DNA from: Ectopseudomonas mendocina
GTDB taxonomy: Bacteria > Pseudomonadota > Gammaproteobacteria > Pseudomonadales > Pseudomonadaceae
DNA: 64,000 bases
Assembly: GCF_016008875.1 (NCBI RefSeq)
Contig: NZ_JADTQG010000020.1
Span: 1-64,000 of the forward strand
Direction of reading: 5' to 3'
The notes below the pieces were generated by a model. It was not told the DNA's origin. It searched no databases and saw only the letters and a program-made list of their open reading frames with translations. Of the stretch, positions 54,891 to 63,852 are shown piece after piece. The position numbers were made by a program, and so were the translations under genes. How positions within the stretch are numbered: the first letter of the stretch is position 1; the number at the start of each line of letters is the position of its first letter.

Positions 54891-55681
54891 GCCTGATCGC
54901 CCTACAGACTGCATTTGAAACTTACCTGACAGGTGACAGTGCCCTGCCCTCCAACGAGCTTTTGGAGCAGATCCGAGGTAGCACAGCGCTGAGTGCTCTC
55001 GAAGGCCTGCAGATCTACCACAACGCTTACCGTTCGCGCCTGCTTGCGGTCTTGCGAGAAGACTTCCCTGCCCTGCTTCACTGGATCGGCAACGAATCAT
55101 TCGAGCAGCTCGCACTGGCCTACTTGGCCGCCTGGCCACCACGACATTTCAGCATTCGCTGGCTGGGCGAGAAGCTGCCCGAGTTCATTAGCAGCTACGT
55201 CGAAGAACCCCAACTATCGCCGATGCGCGAACTCGCGGAACTGGAATGGGCCTTTACACTGGCCTTCGACGCTCAGGATGTCGAAGCGCTTTCACTGCAG
55301 GCCATCAGTGATTTTTCGGCTGAAGACTGGATTTCACTCAGGGTTTCCCTGATTCCATCTGCCAGATGGCTGCACCTGCAGTACAACACCCTGGCGCTGT
55401 GGAAGGCTGCCAAGTCTGGGGATCTGCTTCCCGTTGCCACCCAACCAGCCGGGAATAGAGACTGTCTCGTCTGGCGTCATGACCTCGTATGCCAATACCG
55501 AAGCCTGGAGCCAGCGGAGGCTTCGGCATTGCAGTTTCTCATCGAGGGCGGATCGTTCGCTGAACTCTGCGAGTCGTTGAGCGCCACGCATGGCGAGCAA
55601 GCTCCCTTGCAAGCCGCGACCTGGTTGAAGTTGTGGGTCAACGACGGTTTGCTAAAGCGCGGCCAGCTAGTACACGAATGA
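54887..55681 (+). CDS. bufC: Bufferin partner protein BufC (DUF2063)
   Basis: 264 residues starting at a TTG that overlaps the bufB stop (TTGA). The N-terminal DUF2063 pattern (LEGLQIYHNAYRSRLLAVLREDFPALL) is helical and binds the precursor, delivering it to BufB. The C-terminal half is more variable. Together bufABC form a copper-induced peptide chelator pathway, here inside a copper island. Confidence 0.88.
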   Translation: MSLIALQTAFETYLTGDSALPSNELLEQIRGSTALSALEGLQIYHNAYRSRLLAVLREDFPALLHWIGNESFEQLALAYLAAWPPRHFSIRWLGEKLPEFISSYVEEPQLSPMRELAELEWAFTLAFDAQDVEALSLQAISDFSAEDWISLRVSLIPSARWLHLQYNTLALWKAAKSGDLLPVATQPAGNRDCLVWRHDLVCQYRSLEPAEASALQFLIEGGSFAELCESLSATHGEQAPLQAATWLKLWVNDGLLKRGQLVHE

Positions 55682-55880
55682 CCCGGAACCTTTAGGCTAG
55701 CGCTCTCTCTTTGGCCACTCCGAGCGCTTCTATGACTCACCGCATCATTCATTTCAAACAGTAAGCCTTGCTTGACCCGGAGACCTATCAGGCAATGCTG
55801 GCCGACGGCGTTGGTCACTGGGAGCGGCTTGCAGGAGAAGTCGTCGGCATAGAAGACGAAAAAGCCACGAGTTCGCTGCA

Positions 55881-56045
55881 TTGAAAAGCCTGTTCAAGCG
55901 CAAGCGGTACTCCTATGACACGCTGGAAATGCGCGAGCCAGGCGATCACTCAAACTGGCTTCGCGGCCGAGATGGTTCAGAAGGTATGACCAACGAGGTC
56001 ACCAGTATCCCAGGGCTAAAAGAGCTCTCAGAACTGGAGATTTAG
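55881..56045 (+). CDS. Possible small ORF after the bufferin cluster
   Basis: A TTG-started frame of 54 residues (FKRKRYSYDTLEMREPGDHS...) overlaps the end of another short frame and lies in the 383-bp gap 55682-56064. It has no ribosome site and no recognised family. It may be a gene remnant. The rest of the gap holds nothing I can support. Confidence 0.25.
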   Translation: MKSLFKRKRYSYDTLEMREPGDHSNWLRGRDGSEGMTNEVTSIPGLKELSELEI

Positions 56046-56064
56046 TGAGATAGCAGGTCAGCGC

Positions 56065-56265
56065 TCAAGCGCTGACCTGGGCCGAATAGCCAAGCTCCTG
56101 GATGAGTTCGCGGATCGATTCGGCACTTTCTGTGCTCTCAACGGTGACCTTGCCGGCCGCTCGATCCACTTCTACTCGTGCATCCTGATCCAGAGCTTGA
56201 ATGGCCTTCGTGATTTTGCTCACGCAACTGCCACAGCCCATCCCCGCAACACTCAGACTAAACAT
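56065..56265 (-). CDS. copZ: Copper chaperone CopZ (HMA domain)
   Basis: 66 residues from the ATG at 56265; the longer frame to 56340 would run into the promoter. GMGCGSCVSKITKAI holds the MxCxxC metal site of heavy-metal-associated domains. CopZ binds Cu(I) in the cytosol and passes it to export proteins. It stands alone behind a CueR-type operator. Confidence 0.9.
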   Translation of the reverse strand: MFSLSVAGMGCGSCVSKITKAIQALDQDARVEVDRAAGKVTVESTESAESIRELIQELGYSAQVSA

Positions 56266-56309
56266 GTCTTTCACCTCATTTCGTCCGCGGCTCAAGTTAC
56301 CGCACGGAC

Positions 56310-56340
56310 AGCATCGACCTTGACACGATGGCAAGGTCAA
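56310..56340 (-). promoter_or_regulatory. CueR-type MerR operator-promoter of copZ
   Basis: On the minus strand TTGACC, a 19-bp spacer containing the ACCTTG...CAAGGT dyad (plus-strand 56317-56337) and GATGCT form a MerR-family promoter with the long spacer that CueR-type activators need. It lies about 45 bp upstream of copZ. No cueR gene is next to it, so the regulator is probably encoded elsewhere. Confidence 0.6.
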
Positions 56341-56362
56341 GCCCGTAAGCGCTACAAAAGGA

Positions 56363-57027
56363 TCAGCCGTTTACCACGGGCGTAAGGATGGGGGTTGGTG
56401 AACACACCACGACATGCCTTGCGCCCCTCGTCAGTGCGACGTATAGATTCTGGGGGGTCATAAGCTCAGGATGCAGGACAACCGAGACATCCGCCTCCAG
56501 CCCCTTGAGAAGTAATGTGCTGCCTACAGAGCGTCTTGCGATCGGTCGGGCAAGGTGTCTATTGCGCTCTCGCGCTTGAATGGCTGCACTCAGAAAGTCG
56601 GCAGCACCTCACACCACCGCTTGCATTGCAGACCGGCAGCAGTACAGAACCTCCGGTCGGTATACACGTGCCCCGTGCTGCTCAGCGAGCGTATCGATCA
56701 CACGGAGCGCTTGCCCCAATGTTGGCGCTGCTACGAAATCGATCGCCGCAGCCTCGGCCGCGGTCGGAGGCGTTCGGGCCCTTCCTGCACGCAGCGACTC
56801 CACGCGCGTTCGCAGGTTTGCTGCACCTACCCCCGTCATTACGCTGGAAGCAAACTCCACAAGTTGTGCCAGAGCATTGGCACCCTGCAAGTCAAAGTTC
56901 CTGGCGAAGTTGACGAGATCTCTCAGGTCGACGGCTTCTACGGCCATGGCACCGGGTGTCTGGCTCGTGAGCTGATGGCGACCTTGCACGTTGATGGAGT
57001 CCCCGATGATGAGGACGCTATCTCAAG
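56363..57027 (-). pseudogene. UvrD-type helicase, C-terminal remnant with internal stop
   Basis: On one minus-strand frame the segment from about 57020 to 56609 (DSVLIIGDSINVQGR...) reaches a TGA, then the same frame continues to a final stop at 56363 with STLLLKGLEADVSVVLHPEL and NLYVALTRGARHVVV, the C-terminal helicase motifs of UvrD/Rep proteins. The 5' part with the Walker A motif is missing and a second stop bounds the upstream side. The gene is therefore a decayed fragment. Confidence 0.65.
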
Positions 57028-57811
57028 GATGTGCTAACGCGACTGCCGACGCAGAAGGCCAGCGCTCTGGCCGAGCTGCTGCCGCACAGCTGGGTATCCG
57101 TCGGCAAGGTGTAATGCCCGTTCGCTTACGGTCCAACGGCTGTCCCTGCTGATCCTTGTAATGGGCGATGCGCTCAAGAGGCGATTGCTCTGGTGTAGGG
57201 AGAGCAGCACGAGTGGGTTCAATGAGCTCTGCCGCCCACTGTTCCAATCGGCGACGCGCCCGTCGTGCCTGCCAGTGCTGGAGACCGATCGCGCCGGCGT
57301 GCTCATAAAGTGCTGCAAGATCTTGAGTCCATTGCTGAACATCTCTTTCAGCGAGTGGAGTACCGGCCCATTCGCACACGGTGCGGCACAAAATTTCGCG
57401 AGCAATATCGTAGAGGACGATTGACTCACCGGGACGCCAAGTTTGCGCATACTCTCGCCAACGAACCTCGCTCAACTCAGCTAATTTCTGCACGCTACCG
57501 GCTGTGAGCACTCCCATGAAGAGGGCCTTTCGGTGACGATGCGCATCACCGTCCAAACCTTGAACTCCGCCTTGACCGAATAAGGTCTTTTGCAGTCGCT
57601 TGGGCGCAGCGTTCTGGCGAACAAATCGGTCAGGATCGCAGATCAAACGAGCCGCTTTGGCACCTGTTAGGCACAGAGTTTTCTGTAACATCAAGCGAGT
57701 TTGAAACACAGGCGATTGATGAAACTGACTGCGCGCGGAGATAAATCGATAGGGATCTCGCAAGAATGCACAAGTACTATCCAATCCGGTGTCACGCGGT
57801 ATATTTGGCAT
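57023..57811 (-). pseudogene. Cytochrome P450, C-terminally truncated
   Basis: The ATG at 57811 follows GGAGA and starts a P450-like N-terminal half of about 230 residues resembling fatty-acid peroxygenase-type (CYP152) proteins (FLRDPYRFISARS, GQGGVQGLDGDAHRHRKALFMG). After GQPLD the similarity ends and unrelated residues follow to 57023. The haem-binding Cys loop is absent, so it cannot be an active P450. The break abuts the helicase remnant. Confidence 0.65.
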
Positions 57812-57839
57812 CGCTTTCTCCGTTGAGATTCCACCCGTT

Positions 57840-58751
57840 CTAGCTACGTGTTGCGCTTTCATCCTGCTGTGAAGATTTGTGACCGGCCGGGTAAGCAGAT
57901 GTTGGATGAACAGGATCAATAAATTGCCCGAAATAATTTCTGGGGTAGTCCTTTTCATGCAATCCAACCTCAGCCTCGCCCAGCTTCCCGGCGCTGTCGT
58001 AGAAGGTTCCAAACATCCGATCCCACAGGGTTGAAAACTCACCGAAGTTGACCTGAGCGTCTTCGAAGTCGCGCTTATGGTGCCAACGATGGACCTCAGC
58101 AACCCCTAGCACATGCCGCAGCCAACCCACGCTGTAGTCCAGGTTCGAATGCTGAAAGGCCAGATGGACGGTTAGGATCCCAAACCACGTTGCGACTACG
58201 GCAGACGGAGCTCCAGATATGAGCAAAACCACCAGCCCCGGCCCGGCCATCAACGCCGCATGCAGAGGATGTCGACGTTCTCCGTTCATCCAGTAGAGCC
58301 GCTCAGCGCTGTGATGGATCATGTGAAAGCGCCACAGCCAATGCACCCGGTGGCTGATGCGGTGCATCACATACAGGCTCAAGTCGAGCACGGCGGCGAC
58401 TAGTAGCAATTGCAGCCACAATGGGCTCTCGATCGGAAAGAGCCGAACCGAAGCCGGTACCGCATCGCCTAACTTAGCCAGGAATTCTGCAGTAAATTGA
58501 ATGACAGACAGGTTCACCAGCATGTGCAGCAGATCCGTCAGGGTGTCCTGATGATCTTCCAGCCAGGCTCGCCGAAAAGGCTGGATGCGCTCCAAGCCAG
58601 CAATGAGTAGCAGCCCCGCCGCGGCGACTATGGGTGTGGTGGGCCAATACGGTATACCTGCATACAGCGCCCAAATCATGAAGGAGGCACAGCCGCCAAA
58701 CACAAGTGGATAGCTCAGCCACCGTATGGCGAATCGCAAGGGAATAGACAT
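57840..58751 (-). CDS. Sterol desaturase/fatty acid hydroxylase family membrane protein
   Basis: 303 residues with several membrane helices and the three His boxes of the family: HRISH (about 126), HMIHHSAE (about 139) and HRWHHKRD (about 222), which bind two irons. Family members hydroxylate or desaturate lipids. It is in line with the AraC-type regulator and lspA genes upstream. The substrate cannot be read from the sequence. Confidence 0.85.
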   Translation of the reverse strand: MSIPLRFAIRWLSYPLVFGGCASFMIWALYAGIPYWPTTPIVAAAGLLLIAGLERIQPFRRAWLEDHQDTLTDLLHMLVNLSVIQFTAEFLAKLGDAVPASVRLFPIESPLWLQLLLVAAVLDLSLYVMHRISHRVHWLWRFHMIHHSAERLYWMNGERRHPLHAALMAGPGLVVLLISGAPSAVVATWFGILTVHLAFQHSNLDYSVGWLRHVLGVAEVHRWHHKRDFEDAQVNFGEFSTLWDRMFGTFYDSAGKLGEAEVGLHEKDYPRNYFGQFIDPVHPTSAYPAGHKSSQQDESATRS

Positions 58752-58819
58752 CGCTCAGCTCCTGAGTAGGGAGCCATGACTGTATGTGGGAAGGTCCGCT
58801 TTCGGCTTGAACGAAAGAG

Positions 58820-59566
58820 CTACGACCCCTGAAGATCGACTTCAGCCAGGGCGGAGGAAGGATCGATGCCCAGCAGTGCCCGGAATGTCCGGGACAAATG
58901 TGCCGAGTCAGAAAAGCCCGCCTCATGGGCCGCTTCAGTGAGTAGACCCCCTTTGGCTAGGTGCTGTAGGGCTTGTGTGAGACGTAACCATTTCGCATAG
59001 CTGCGCAGCGGCAAGCCTGTCTGTTCCACGAACCAATGGGAAAACCGTGTAGGGGATAAATGCACCAACGCGGCCATTTCTTCGCGCCTCATTTGGCCTC
59101 TATGCAGCGCTTCAATCACCTTTGTCAAGCGAGGATCTGGAATCGGTGGATCGGGTAGCCGCAGTGCCTGGCGCACCCCCGTCCTAACCTGGAGAGCGGT
59201 ATGTCCTGTCTCGCGCAGCATATCGATAATCGCTACTACGTCCGCCGGGGCGATCACGACTACCCTTGCTTCTTCGGTACCCCGCATAGTTGGGGCTTCA
59301 TCGGATAGTGCATCCAGATAGATCGACAGCACTCGACCAGCACTGATCCGGTGTTTCAGGCCCGCGGCGATGAAGATGGCAGCCCCTGTTTGAATGCCCA
59401 ACGGGGTTTCAACCGATACAGGTGAATCGAGGCCCACTGAAATCTGATGCGCCTGATGGTGGTGCCACTCCTGGTGGCCGGCACGGCCATGAAAGATGCC
59501 GATGCCGGGCCCTATCCAGGCCTGGCCTGCCCAGCGTACGGTATCCGTTGAGAGCGAGCCTTTCAT
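58820..59566 (-). CDS. AraC-family transcriptional regulator
   Basis: 248 residues. The N-terminal 130 residues are a cupin-like sensor (EWHHHQAHQISVGL). The C-terminal part holds two helix-turn-helices (REEMAALVHLSPTRFSHWFV, LTEAAHEAGFSDSAHLSRTF). Its ATG overlaps the stop of lspA, so it is translated from the same mRNA. It probably controls the adjacent desaturase/P450 genes. Confidence 0.85.
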   Translation of the reverse strand: MKGSLSTDTVRWAGQAWIGPGIGIFHGRAGHQEWHHHQAHQISVGLDSPVSVETPLGIQTGAAIFIAAGLKHRISAGRVLSIYLDALSDEAPTMRGTEEARVVVIAPADVVAIIDMLRETGHTALQVRTGVRQALRLPDPPIPDPRLTKVIEALHRGQMRREEMAALVHLSPTRFSHWFVEQTGLPLRSYAKWLRLTQALQHLAKGGLLTEAAHEAGFSDSAHLSRTFRALLGIDPSSALAEVDLQGS

Positions 59567-60072
59567 TCGTTGACTCGGCCGGCTTCCGCATTTGGGCTTA
59601 GCAAACTGCTCAGGATCAACATGGCGGCGCCACCGACGATAGCAATATCCGCCAGGTTAAACGCAGGCCAATGCCAGGACAGCCAGTAAAAATCCAGGTA
59701 GTCGATTACATGGCCTCGAAATGCGCGATCAATCAGATTCCCAACTGCCCCGCCCAAGATAAGGCTATAGCCTAGGGCTTCGCTTTTGGCTCTGCGTTTA
59801 CGCAATATCAGAGCCAGCACGATCGAAACGACCAAAGCTATGACAATGAAGAAGTAACGCTGCCAACCACCCGCGTCAGCCAGGAAGCTGAACGCTGCAC
59901 CGGTATTCCAGAAGTGAACCAGGTTGAAGAACGGGGTGAGAGGAATCACGGTGCCGACCGGGAGCGAACCCGTAATTGCGCTTTTCAACGCTAGGTCGGC
60001 CGAGGCAATGGCTAGCGATAGCATCCACCAGAACCCAGGAGCAACAAGAGGTGATCTAGGAGACGACCTCAT
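59563..60072 (-). CDS. lspA: Accessory lipoprotein signal peptidase LspA/PbrC-like
   Basis: 169 residues from the ATG at 60072 (CAAGGAGAAATGC upstream), the usual length. It has four membrane helices and the catalytic Asp motifs GGAVGNLIDR and FNLADIAI, with NTGAAFSF. Extra lspA copies occur with lead/cadmium resistance genes, where PbrC is the model. It follows the DUF3703 gene with a 4-bp overlap behind a CadR-type operator. Confidence 0.88.
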   Translation of the reverse strand: MRSSPRSPLVAPGFWWMLSLAIASADLALKSAITGSLPVGTVIPLTPFFNLVHFWNTGAAFSFLADAGGWQRYFFIVIALVVSIVLALILRKRRAKSEALGYSLILGGAVGNLIDRAFRGHVIDYLDFYWLSWHWPAFNLADIAIVGGAAMLILSSLLSPNAEAGRVNE

Positions 60073-60416
60073 TGCATTTCTCCTTGAAGAAGTCGCTGCA
60101 GCTCCGGTGAAATAGGCATCGGCGCAAAAGCACTGACCCTGGCGCGCCCGCTGTTTCCGAGCGGCACCCAGATCTTCGAGAACAGCAGGGCCGCCATGAT
60201 TCGCGGTACTTGGCTGAGCACCTTTCGTAAGTCGCGCAACTGCCAGCCGGCCCTCAGCATCAGCCAATGGCTCTGAGCATGAAGAATAGGCATTCGCTGG
60301 CTCAATATGTGGGCTCGCTCCAGCCAGGAGAAAGCCTCGGTTGGCGCCTCTTCATTAAGTGCTTTCCTAGCCTGGAAGAAGGCCTCATCAATGGCAATGC
60401 TGAGAGCGGTATTCAT
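60069..60416 (-). CDS. DUF3703 protein
   Basis: 115 residues with the DUF3703 pattern (ALNEEAPTEAFSWLERAHILSQRM, HWLMLRAGW). The family has no known biochemical role but is often found beside metal-resistance genes. It is the first gene of a four- to five-gene operon behind the operator at 60453. Confidence 0.75.
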   Translation of the reverse strand: MNTALSIAIDEAFFQARKALNEEAPTEAFSWLERAHILSQRMPILHAQSHWLMLRAGWQLRDLRKVLSQVPRIMAALLFSKIWVPLGNSGRARVSAFAPMPISPELQRLLQGEMQ

Positions 60417-60452
60417 CTGGATCTCACTTACGCAGTAGATGCCCGAGTGAAC

Positions 60453-60473
60453 ACCCTATAGCTGCTATAGGGT
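60453..60473 (-). promoter_or_regulatory. CadR/PbrR-type operator of the DUF3703-lspA operon
   Basis: A perfect dyad with 10-bp arms ACCCTATAGC and GCTATAGGGT around one base. On the minus strand it follows TTGACC (-35) and places a -10-like TTCACT 19 bp downstream, the layout of MerR-family promoters. It lies about 35 bp upstream of the DUF3703 start. Confidence 0.7.
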
Positions 60474-60523
60474 CAAGCGCTATGGGCGATTCAAGACGAC
60501 GCAAAAATGACTTTATGTCGGAA

Positions 60524-60931
60524 TTACGAAAGAGGTTTGTCGCCCCCCAGCAGGCCCGAAAGTATCCCGCAGTCCAGACTTTGTCGTTCGTTATCGCAGC
60601 AACCTCGCAACGTCACCAGCTGGTTTTCGAGAGCATGTAAGGATGCGATCTGAGCCCTTACCTGTGCGATATGTCTATCAAGGAGCTCATTGACCGCAAC
60701 GCAGGGTTGCTGCGGCTGTTCCTGATAGCTCTGCAAAACACCAATTTCTTCCAGTGACATGCCAAAAGAGCGGCATCGGCGAATGAACAGCAGTTTGTCC
60801 GCATGGTCTGCTTTATAGGTTCGATAGCCATTGTCCTCGCGATTAGGCGGTGGAAGCAGTCCCTGACGTTCATAAAAACGAATCGTCTGAGTGTCCACTC
60901 CTGTCCGCTGTGCAAGTTGACCGATGCGCAT
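60524..60931 (-). CDS. cadR: MerR-family Cd/Pb-responsive regulator (CadR-like)
   Basis: 135 residues. The N-terminal MRIGQLAQRTGVDTQTIRFY is the MerR DNA-binding domain, followed by a dimerisation helix. Cys at 77, 111/112 and 121 match the metal site of CadR-type sensors. It is divergent from the CDF transporter gene and shares the 101-bp intergenic region with it. Pb, Cd or Zn sensing cannot be separated by sequence alone. Confidence 0.88.
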   Translation of the reverse strand: MRIGQLAQRTGVDTQTIRFYERQGLLPPPNREDNGYRTYKADHADKLLFIRRCRSFGMSLEEIGVLQSYQEQPQQPCVAVNELLDRHIAQVRAQIASLHALENQLVTLRGCCDNERQSLDCGILSGLLGGDKPLS

Positions 60932-60968
60932 GGTCTGTCCCTTGGTAAAAAAGCCAGTATATCCAGGC

Positions 60969-60999
60969 TTGACCCTATAGCCACTACATGGTTTTTAAT
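60969..60999 (+). promoter_or_regulatory. Degenerate CadR-type operator-promoter of the CDF gene
   Basis: TTGACC (60969-60974), a 19-bp spacer and TTTAAT (60994-60999) form a MerR-type promoter. The spacer holds ACCCTATAGC and ACTACATGGT, a dyad with 7 of 10 matches, related to the perfect one at 60453. It should drive the CDF transporter gene. Confidence 0.6.
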
Positions 61000-61032
61000 C
61001 GGTAGAATCAAGTCCTATAGGAGAGGCGAGTC

Positions 61033-61926
61033 ATGACTTCTTGTGATAAATCCTGTGGCTGTGGCCCTGAGCCGGTAAGCACTGAAGCGGCAGCCGCGCC
61101 TTCGAATGAAGGGACTTGGGTCAGCAGTTTTTCTGTGCCCAAGATGGATTGCCCGTCAGAAGAGCGAATGATTCGGCTCGCGCTCAATGGCTTTTCTGAA
61201 CTCAATTCGCTGTCCTTTGATCTGAGCAGCAGACAGGTACGCGCTTTCCATGACGGTCCGGTTGACCAGATCGCAACCAAGCTGGAATCACTTGGTTTGG
61301 GGGCAACATTGCTCGGTACTCAACCGGCCAGCCAGGAAGCAGCTTCGGCCAATAGCGCCAGTGAAGAGCTGACTGCTTCCAAGGAGGCTGGCTCGCTCAA
61401 AATCCTGCTCGGTATCAATGCCACGATGTTTGTCATCGAGTTGGGCGTAGGCTTGATTGCTCAGTCGACGGGTCTGATCGCCGACTCGCTGGACATGTTT
61501 GCTGATGCTGCCGTCTATGGTCTGGCTCTCTTTGCGGTCGGTCGGGCTGCGCAGCTGCAGGTTCGCGCTGCGCACCTGGCGGGTTTTATCCAGATCGTGT
61601 TGGCTCTGGGGGTACTCGTGGAGGTGGTTAGGCGCTTCATCTATGGCAGCGAACCTGAGTCGATGCTGATGATGGGGATTGGCTTAGTTGCACTCGTCGC
61701 GAACGTCAGCTGTCTCTTATTGATCTACGGCCATCGTGAAGGCGGTGCACACATGAAAGCGAGTTGGATTTTTTCGGCCAACGATGTGATCGCGAATATT
61801 GGTGTTATCGCCGCTGGAGCTCTGGTTGCGTGGACAGGCTCTTCCTATCCAGATTTGGTGATTGGTACGGTAGTTGGCCTCATCGTACTCAACGGTGCGC
61901 GCCGAATCCTGGCATTGAAAGCCTGA
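61033..61926 (+). CDS. Cation diffusion facilitator with N-terminal HMA-like domain
   Basis: 297 residues. A Cys-rich start (SCDKSCGCG) and an HMA-like domain (VPKMDCPSEE, only one Cys instead of CxxC) precede a CDF-type transporter with about six membrane helices (GLIAQSTGLIADSLDMFADAAVYG). CDF proteins export divalent metals against protons. Divergence from cadR indicates Cd/Pb/Zn as substrate. AGGAGAGG precedes the ATG. Confidence 0.85.
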   Translation: MTSCDKSCGCGPEPVSTEAAAAPSNEGTWVSSFSVPKMDCPSEERMIRLALNGFSELNSLSFDLSSRQVRAFHDGPVDQIATKLESLGLGATLLGTQPASQEAASANSASEELTASKEAGSLKILLGINATMFVIELGVGLIAQSTGLIADSLDMFADAAVYGLALFAVGRAAQLQVRAAHLAGFIQIVLALGVLVEVVRRFIYGSEPESMLMMGIGLVALVANVSCLLLIYGHREGGAHMKASWIFSANDVIANIGVIAAGALVAWTGSSYPDLVIGTVVGLIVLNGARRILALKA

Positions 61927-61975
61927 CCAACCGGATCGACAGCACCCCCATTTTCCAAACAGAGACGCGTAGCTT

Positions 61976-62281
61976 GTGAGTGACGTTGAGACGGCTGAGA
62001 TAGAACAGCTGATGGCTGGATTGGACGGCAAAATTGCCGAAGGGCATGCCGCCCAGAGTCGCGATGCTGCTTATGCCGTCTATGTGAAGCTCGCGTCGCT
62101 TCGTGAACAGCTCCCAGCCCAGCCTGATGTCAGTAAAATCCTCACAGAAGTCGGGGTGGAGAAGGCCTTGGAGCAAGCCAGCCAGAAGGCTTGGCGACTG
62201 TATGAGGCCTTTCACCTTGAAGTGCAGTATGACTTAGAATGGGCGAGCGGCTGCACTACGAGGACGCTTAGAAATTCTTGA
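61976..62281 (+). CDS. Hypothetical protein after the CDF gene
   Basis: 101 residues starting at GTG, helical and acidic. The frame is in line with the CDF gene 50 bp upstream and may belong to the same transcript. It has no known motif. The start is uncertain because no clear ribosome site precedes it. Confidence 0.5.
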   Translation: MSDVETAEIEQLMAGLDGKIAEGHAAQSRDAAYAVYVKLASLREQLPAQPDVSKILTEVGVEKALEQASQKAWRLYEAFHLEVQYDLEWASGCTTRTLRNS

Positions 62282-62496
62282 AAAAGATGAGAAGGCGCCG
62301 CATGGGCCACGGGTGAGGCCCCGCCGAAACGAAGCCATTGTGCCATTAAGAATGGCCGCTATGCAGCATCGAACGGTCAGATGGATGCCTGTCGTTTTTC
62401 GCTTTGGCGATGGCAGCTTGCTTCGCTACGATCAACGCTCCACAGGTACTCGGCTGGGTGGTGAAAGACCCAATGCTACCAGCGATTCGTAGTAGT

Positions 62497-63138
62497 CTAG
62501 CGCCGATCTGCCACAAGATCAGAGCTAGGCATGGGTGCGTGCTGAACGACATAAGAAGCAAAATCAGTTCGCGAGGCGAATCCAGGCTGCCCAGTTATTC
62601 CGTTCCGCTGTAAATGATAGCCTTGCATGCTTTGGGAAATTGGCCCCAAGGCGTCGGCCTCCAGCGTATCCCCAATCATCGCGATAGCGGAAGCGTCGCA
62701 GCCAAGCCGCTCTACGACTTGATGGTAGATAGCAGGCTCCGGCTTTATCGCTTCGATCTCGAAGCTCGTACACGTCGAACGTGGGCAGCAGTAGCTTGGC
62801 TGGGATCGCATAAGGCGCCGCCAGGTTGGAACACAGCGCGAGTTCAGGCCGGGTTCCTTAAGCTGAGTTAGCGTTCCAGGGGGTCGAAAAGGCGAACACG
62901 TACCAGTTCGATGAAAAGGTCCTTTCAAGGCTAGCCAACTCAGAGCGGCTCAACTGCGCGCTGAAATAAGCGGCGGCTCCAGCCAGGCCCAAATTTCGAG
63001 GCATCAGAGTTCGGGGTCATCCGGCCTTGGTGTTTTGCCGTGCAGCCGCAGGTGCTGCATCAGTTGGCGGAAGGGATGGCGACGCCCACCTAACTGAAGA
63101 AGCGTGCCAAACACATCGAAAACTACTGACTGTATCAT
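62497..63138 (-). pseudogene. HAD hydrolase, broken by frameshifts
   Basis: The ATG at 63138 starts MIQSVVFDVFGTLLQLGGR, HAD motif I, and ends at a stop at 63004. Later frames hold the missing pieces: ALCSNLAAPYAIPAKLLLPTF in one, then EIEAIKPEPAIYHQVVERLG and AMIGDTLEADALG in another. At least two shifts are needed to join them. The gene was a homologue of the divergent HAD gene at 63286. Confidence 0.7.
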
Positions 63139-63285
63139 GCCGTTACCTCTACCGTTAGAGGCCGCGCGCCTAGAGACCTGTGAGGTCTCGATTGGAGAGG
63201 TGCAGGTATTTCTAAAGGGCACTGCTGCACCGGTACCGCTTCAAGATACCGCTCACTCGCCGCATATTCTTCGTAAGGAAAAATC

Positions 63286-63852
63286 ATGCCTGTCAAAGCA
63301 GTTATCTTCGATGCATTCGGGACCCTGCTGAGGATCCAGGATGGAAGACATCCTTACCGGCAATTGTTGACTATTGGTAGAGCGAATGGGCGCCGGCCCA
63401 GGCCTGATGATGCGAGCGTTCTGATGGAGAGTCGGATGACATTGACTCAAGCCGCAGCGCACCTCGAAATTCCAGCGAGTCCAGAAGAGCTTGCGTTTTT
63501 AGAGCGGGTATTGGTGCAGGAGATTGCTGGGATAGAGCCTTATCCCGATGGGCCTCCGGCTGTTAAGCTGCTTCAGCGCATGGATGTTCGCGTTGGCGTT
63601 TGCTCAAACTTGGCGTATCCATACCGAGAAGCCGTTTTACGCTGTTATCCCGACTTGGATGCCTATGCGTTCAGCTGCGATCTTGGCGTAATGAAGCCGG
63701 ATCCAGCAATTTATCGTTGGTCATGCAACCAGCTAGGTGCTGAGCCGGGCGCGACATGGATGCTTCAGCGAGCCCCGCGGTCGAAGGCTTGTCGGCATCT
63801 ACAAAAACCATCACGCGGTAACCCAAGTTCAGAAGTGCTGTTCCCCGGATAA
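63286..63852 (+). pseudogene. HAD hydrolase, 3' end replaced
   Basis: The first 155 residues are a normal HAD hydrolase (IFDAFGTLLRIQDGR, VCSNLAYPYR, GVMKPDPAIYRW). At GATWM, where GD-type motif IV residues should follow, the sequence changes (about 63760), and the remainder is antisense to the OLD-type gene. The essential Asp motif is therefore missing. Confidence 0.7.
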
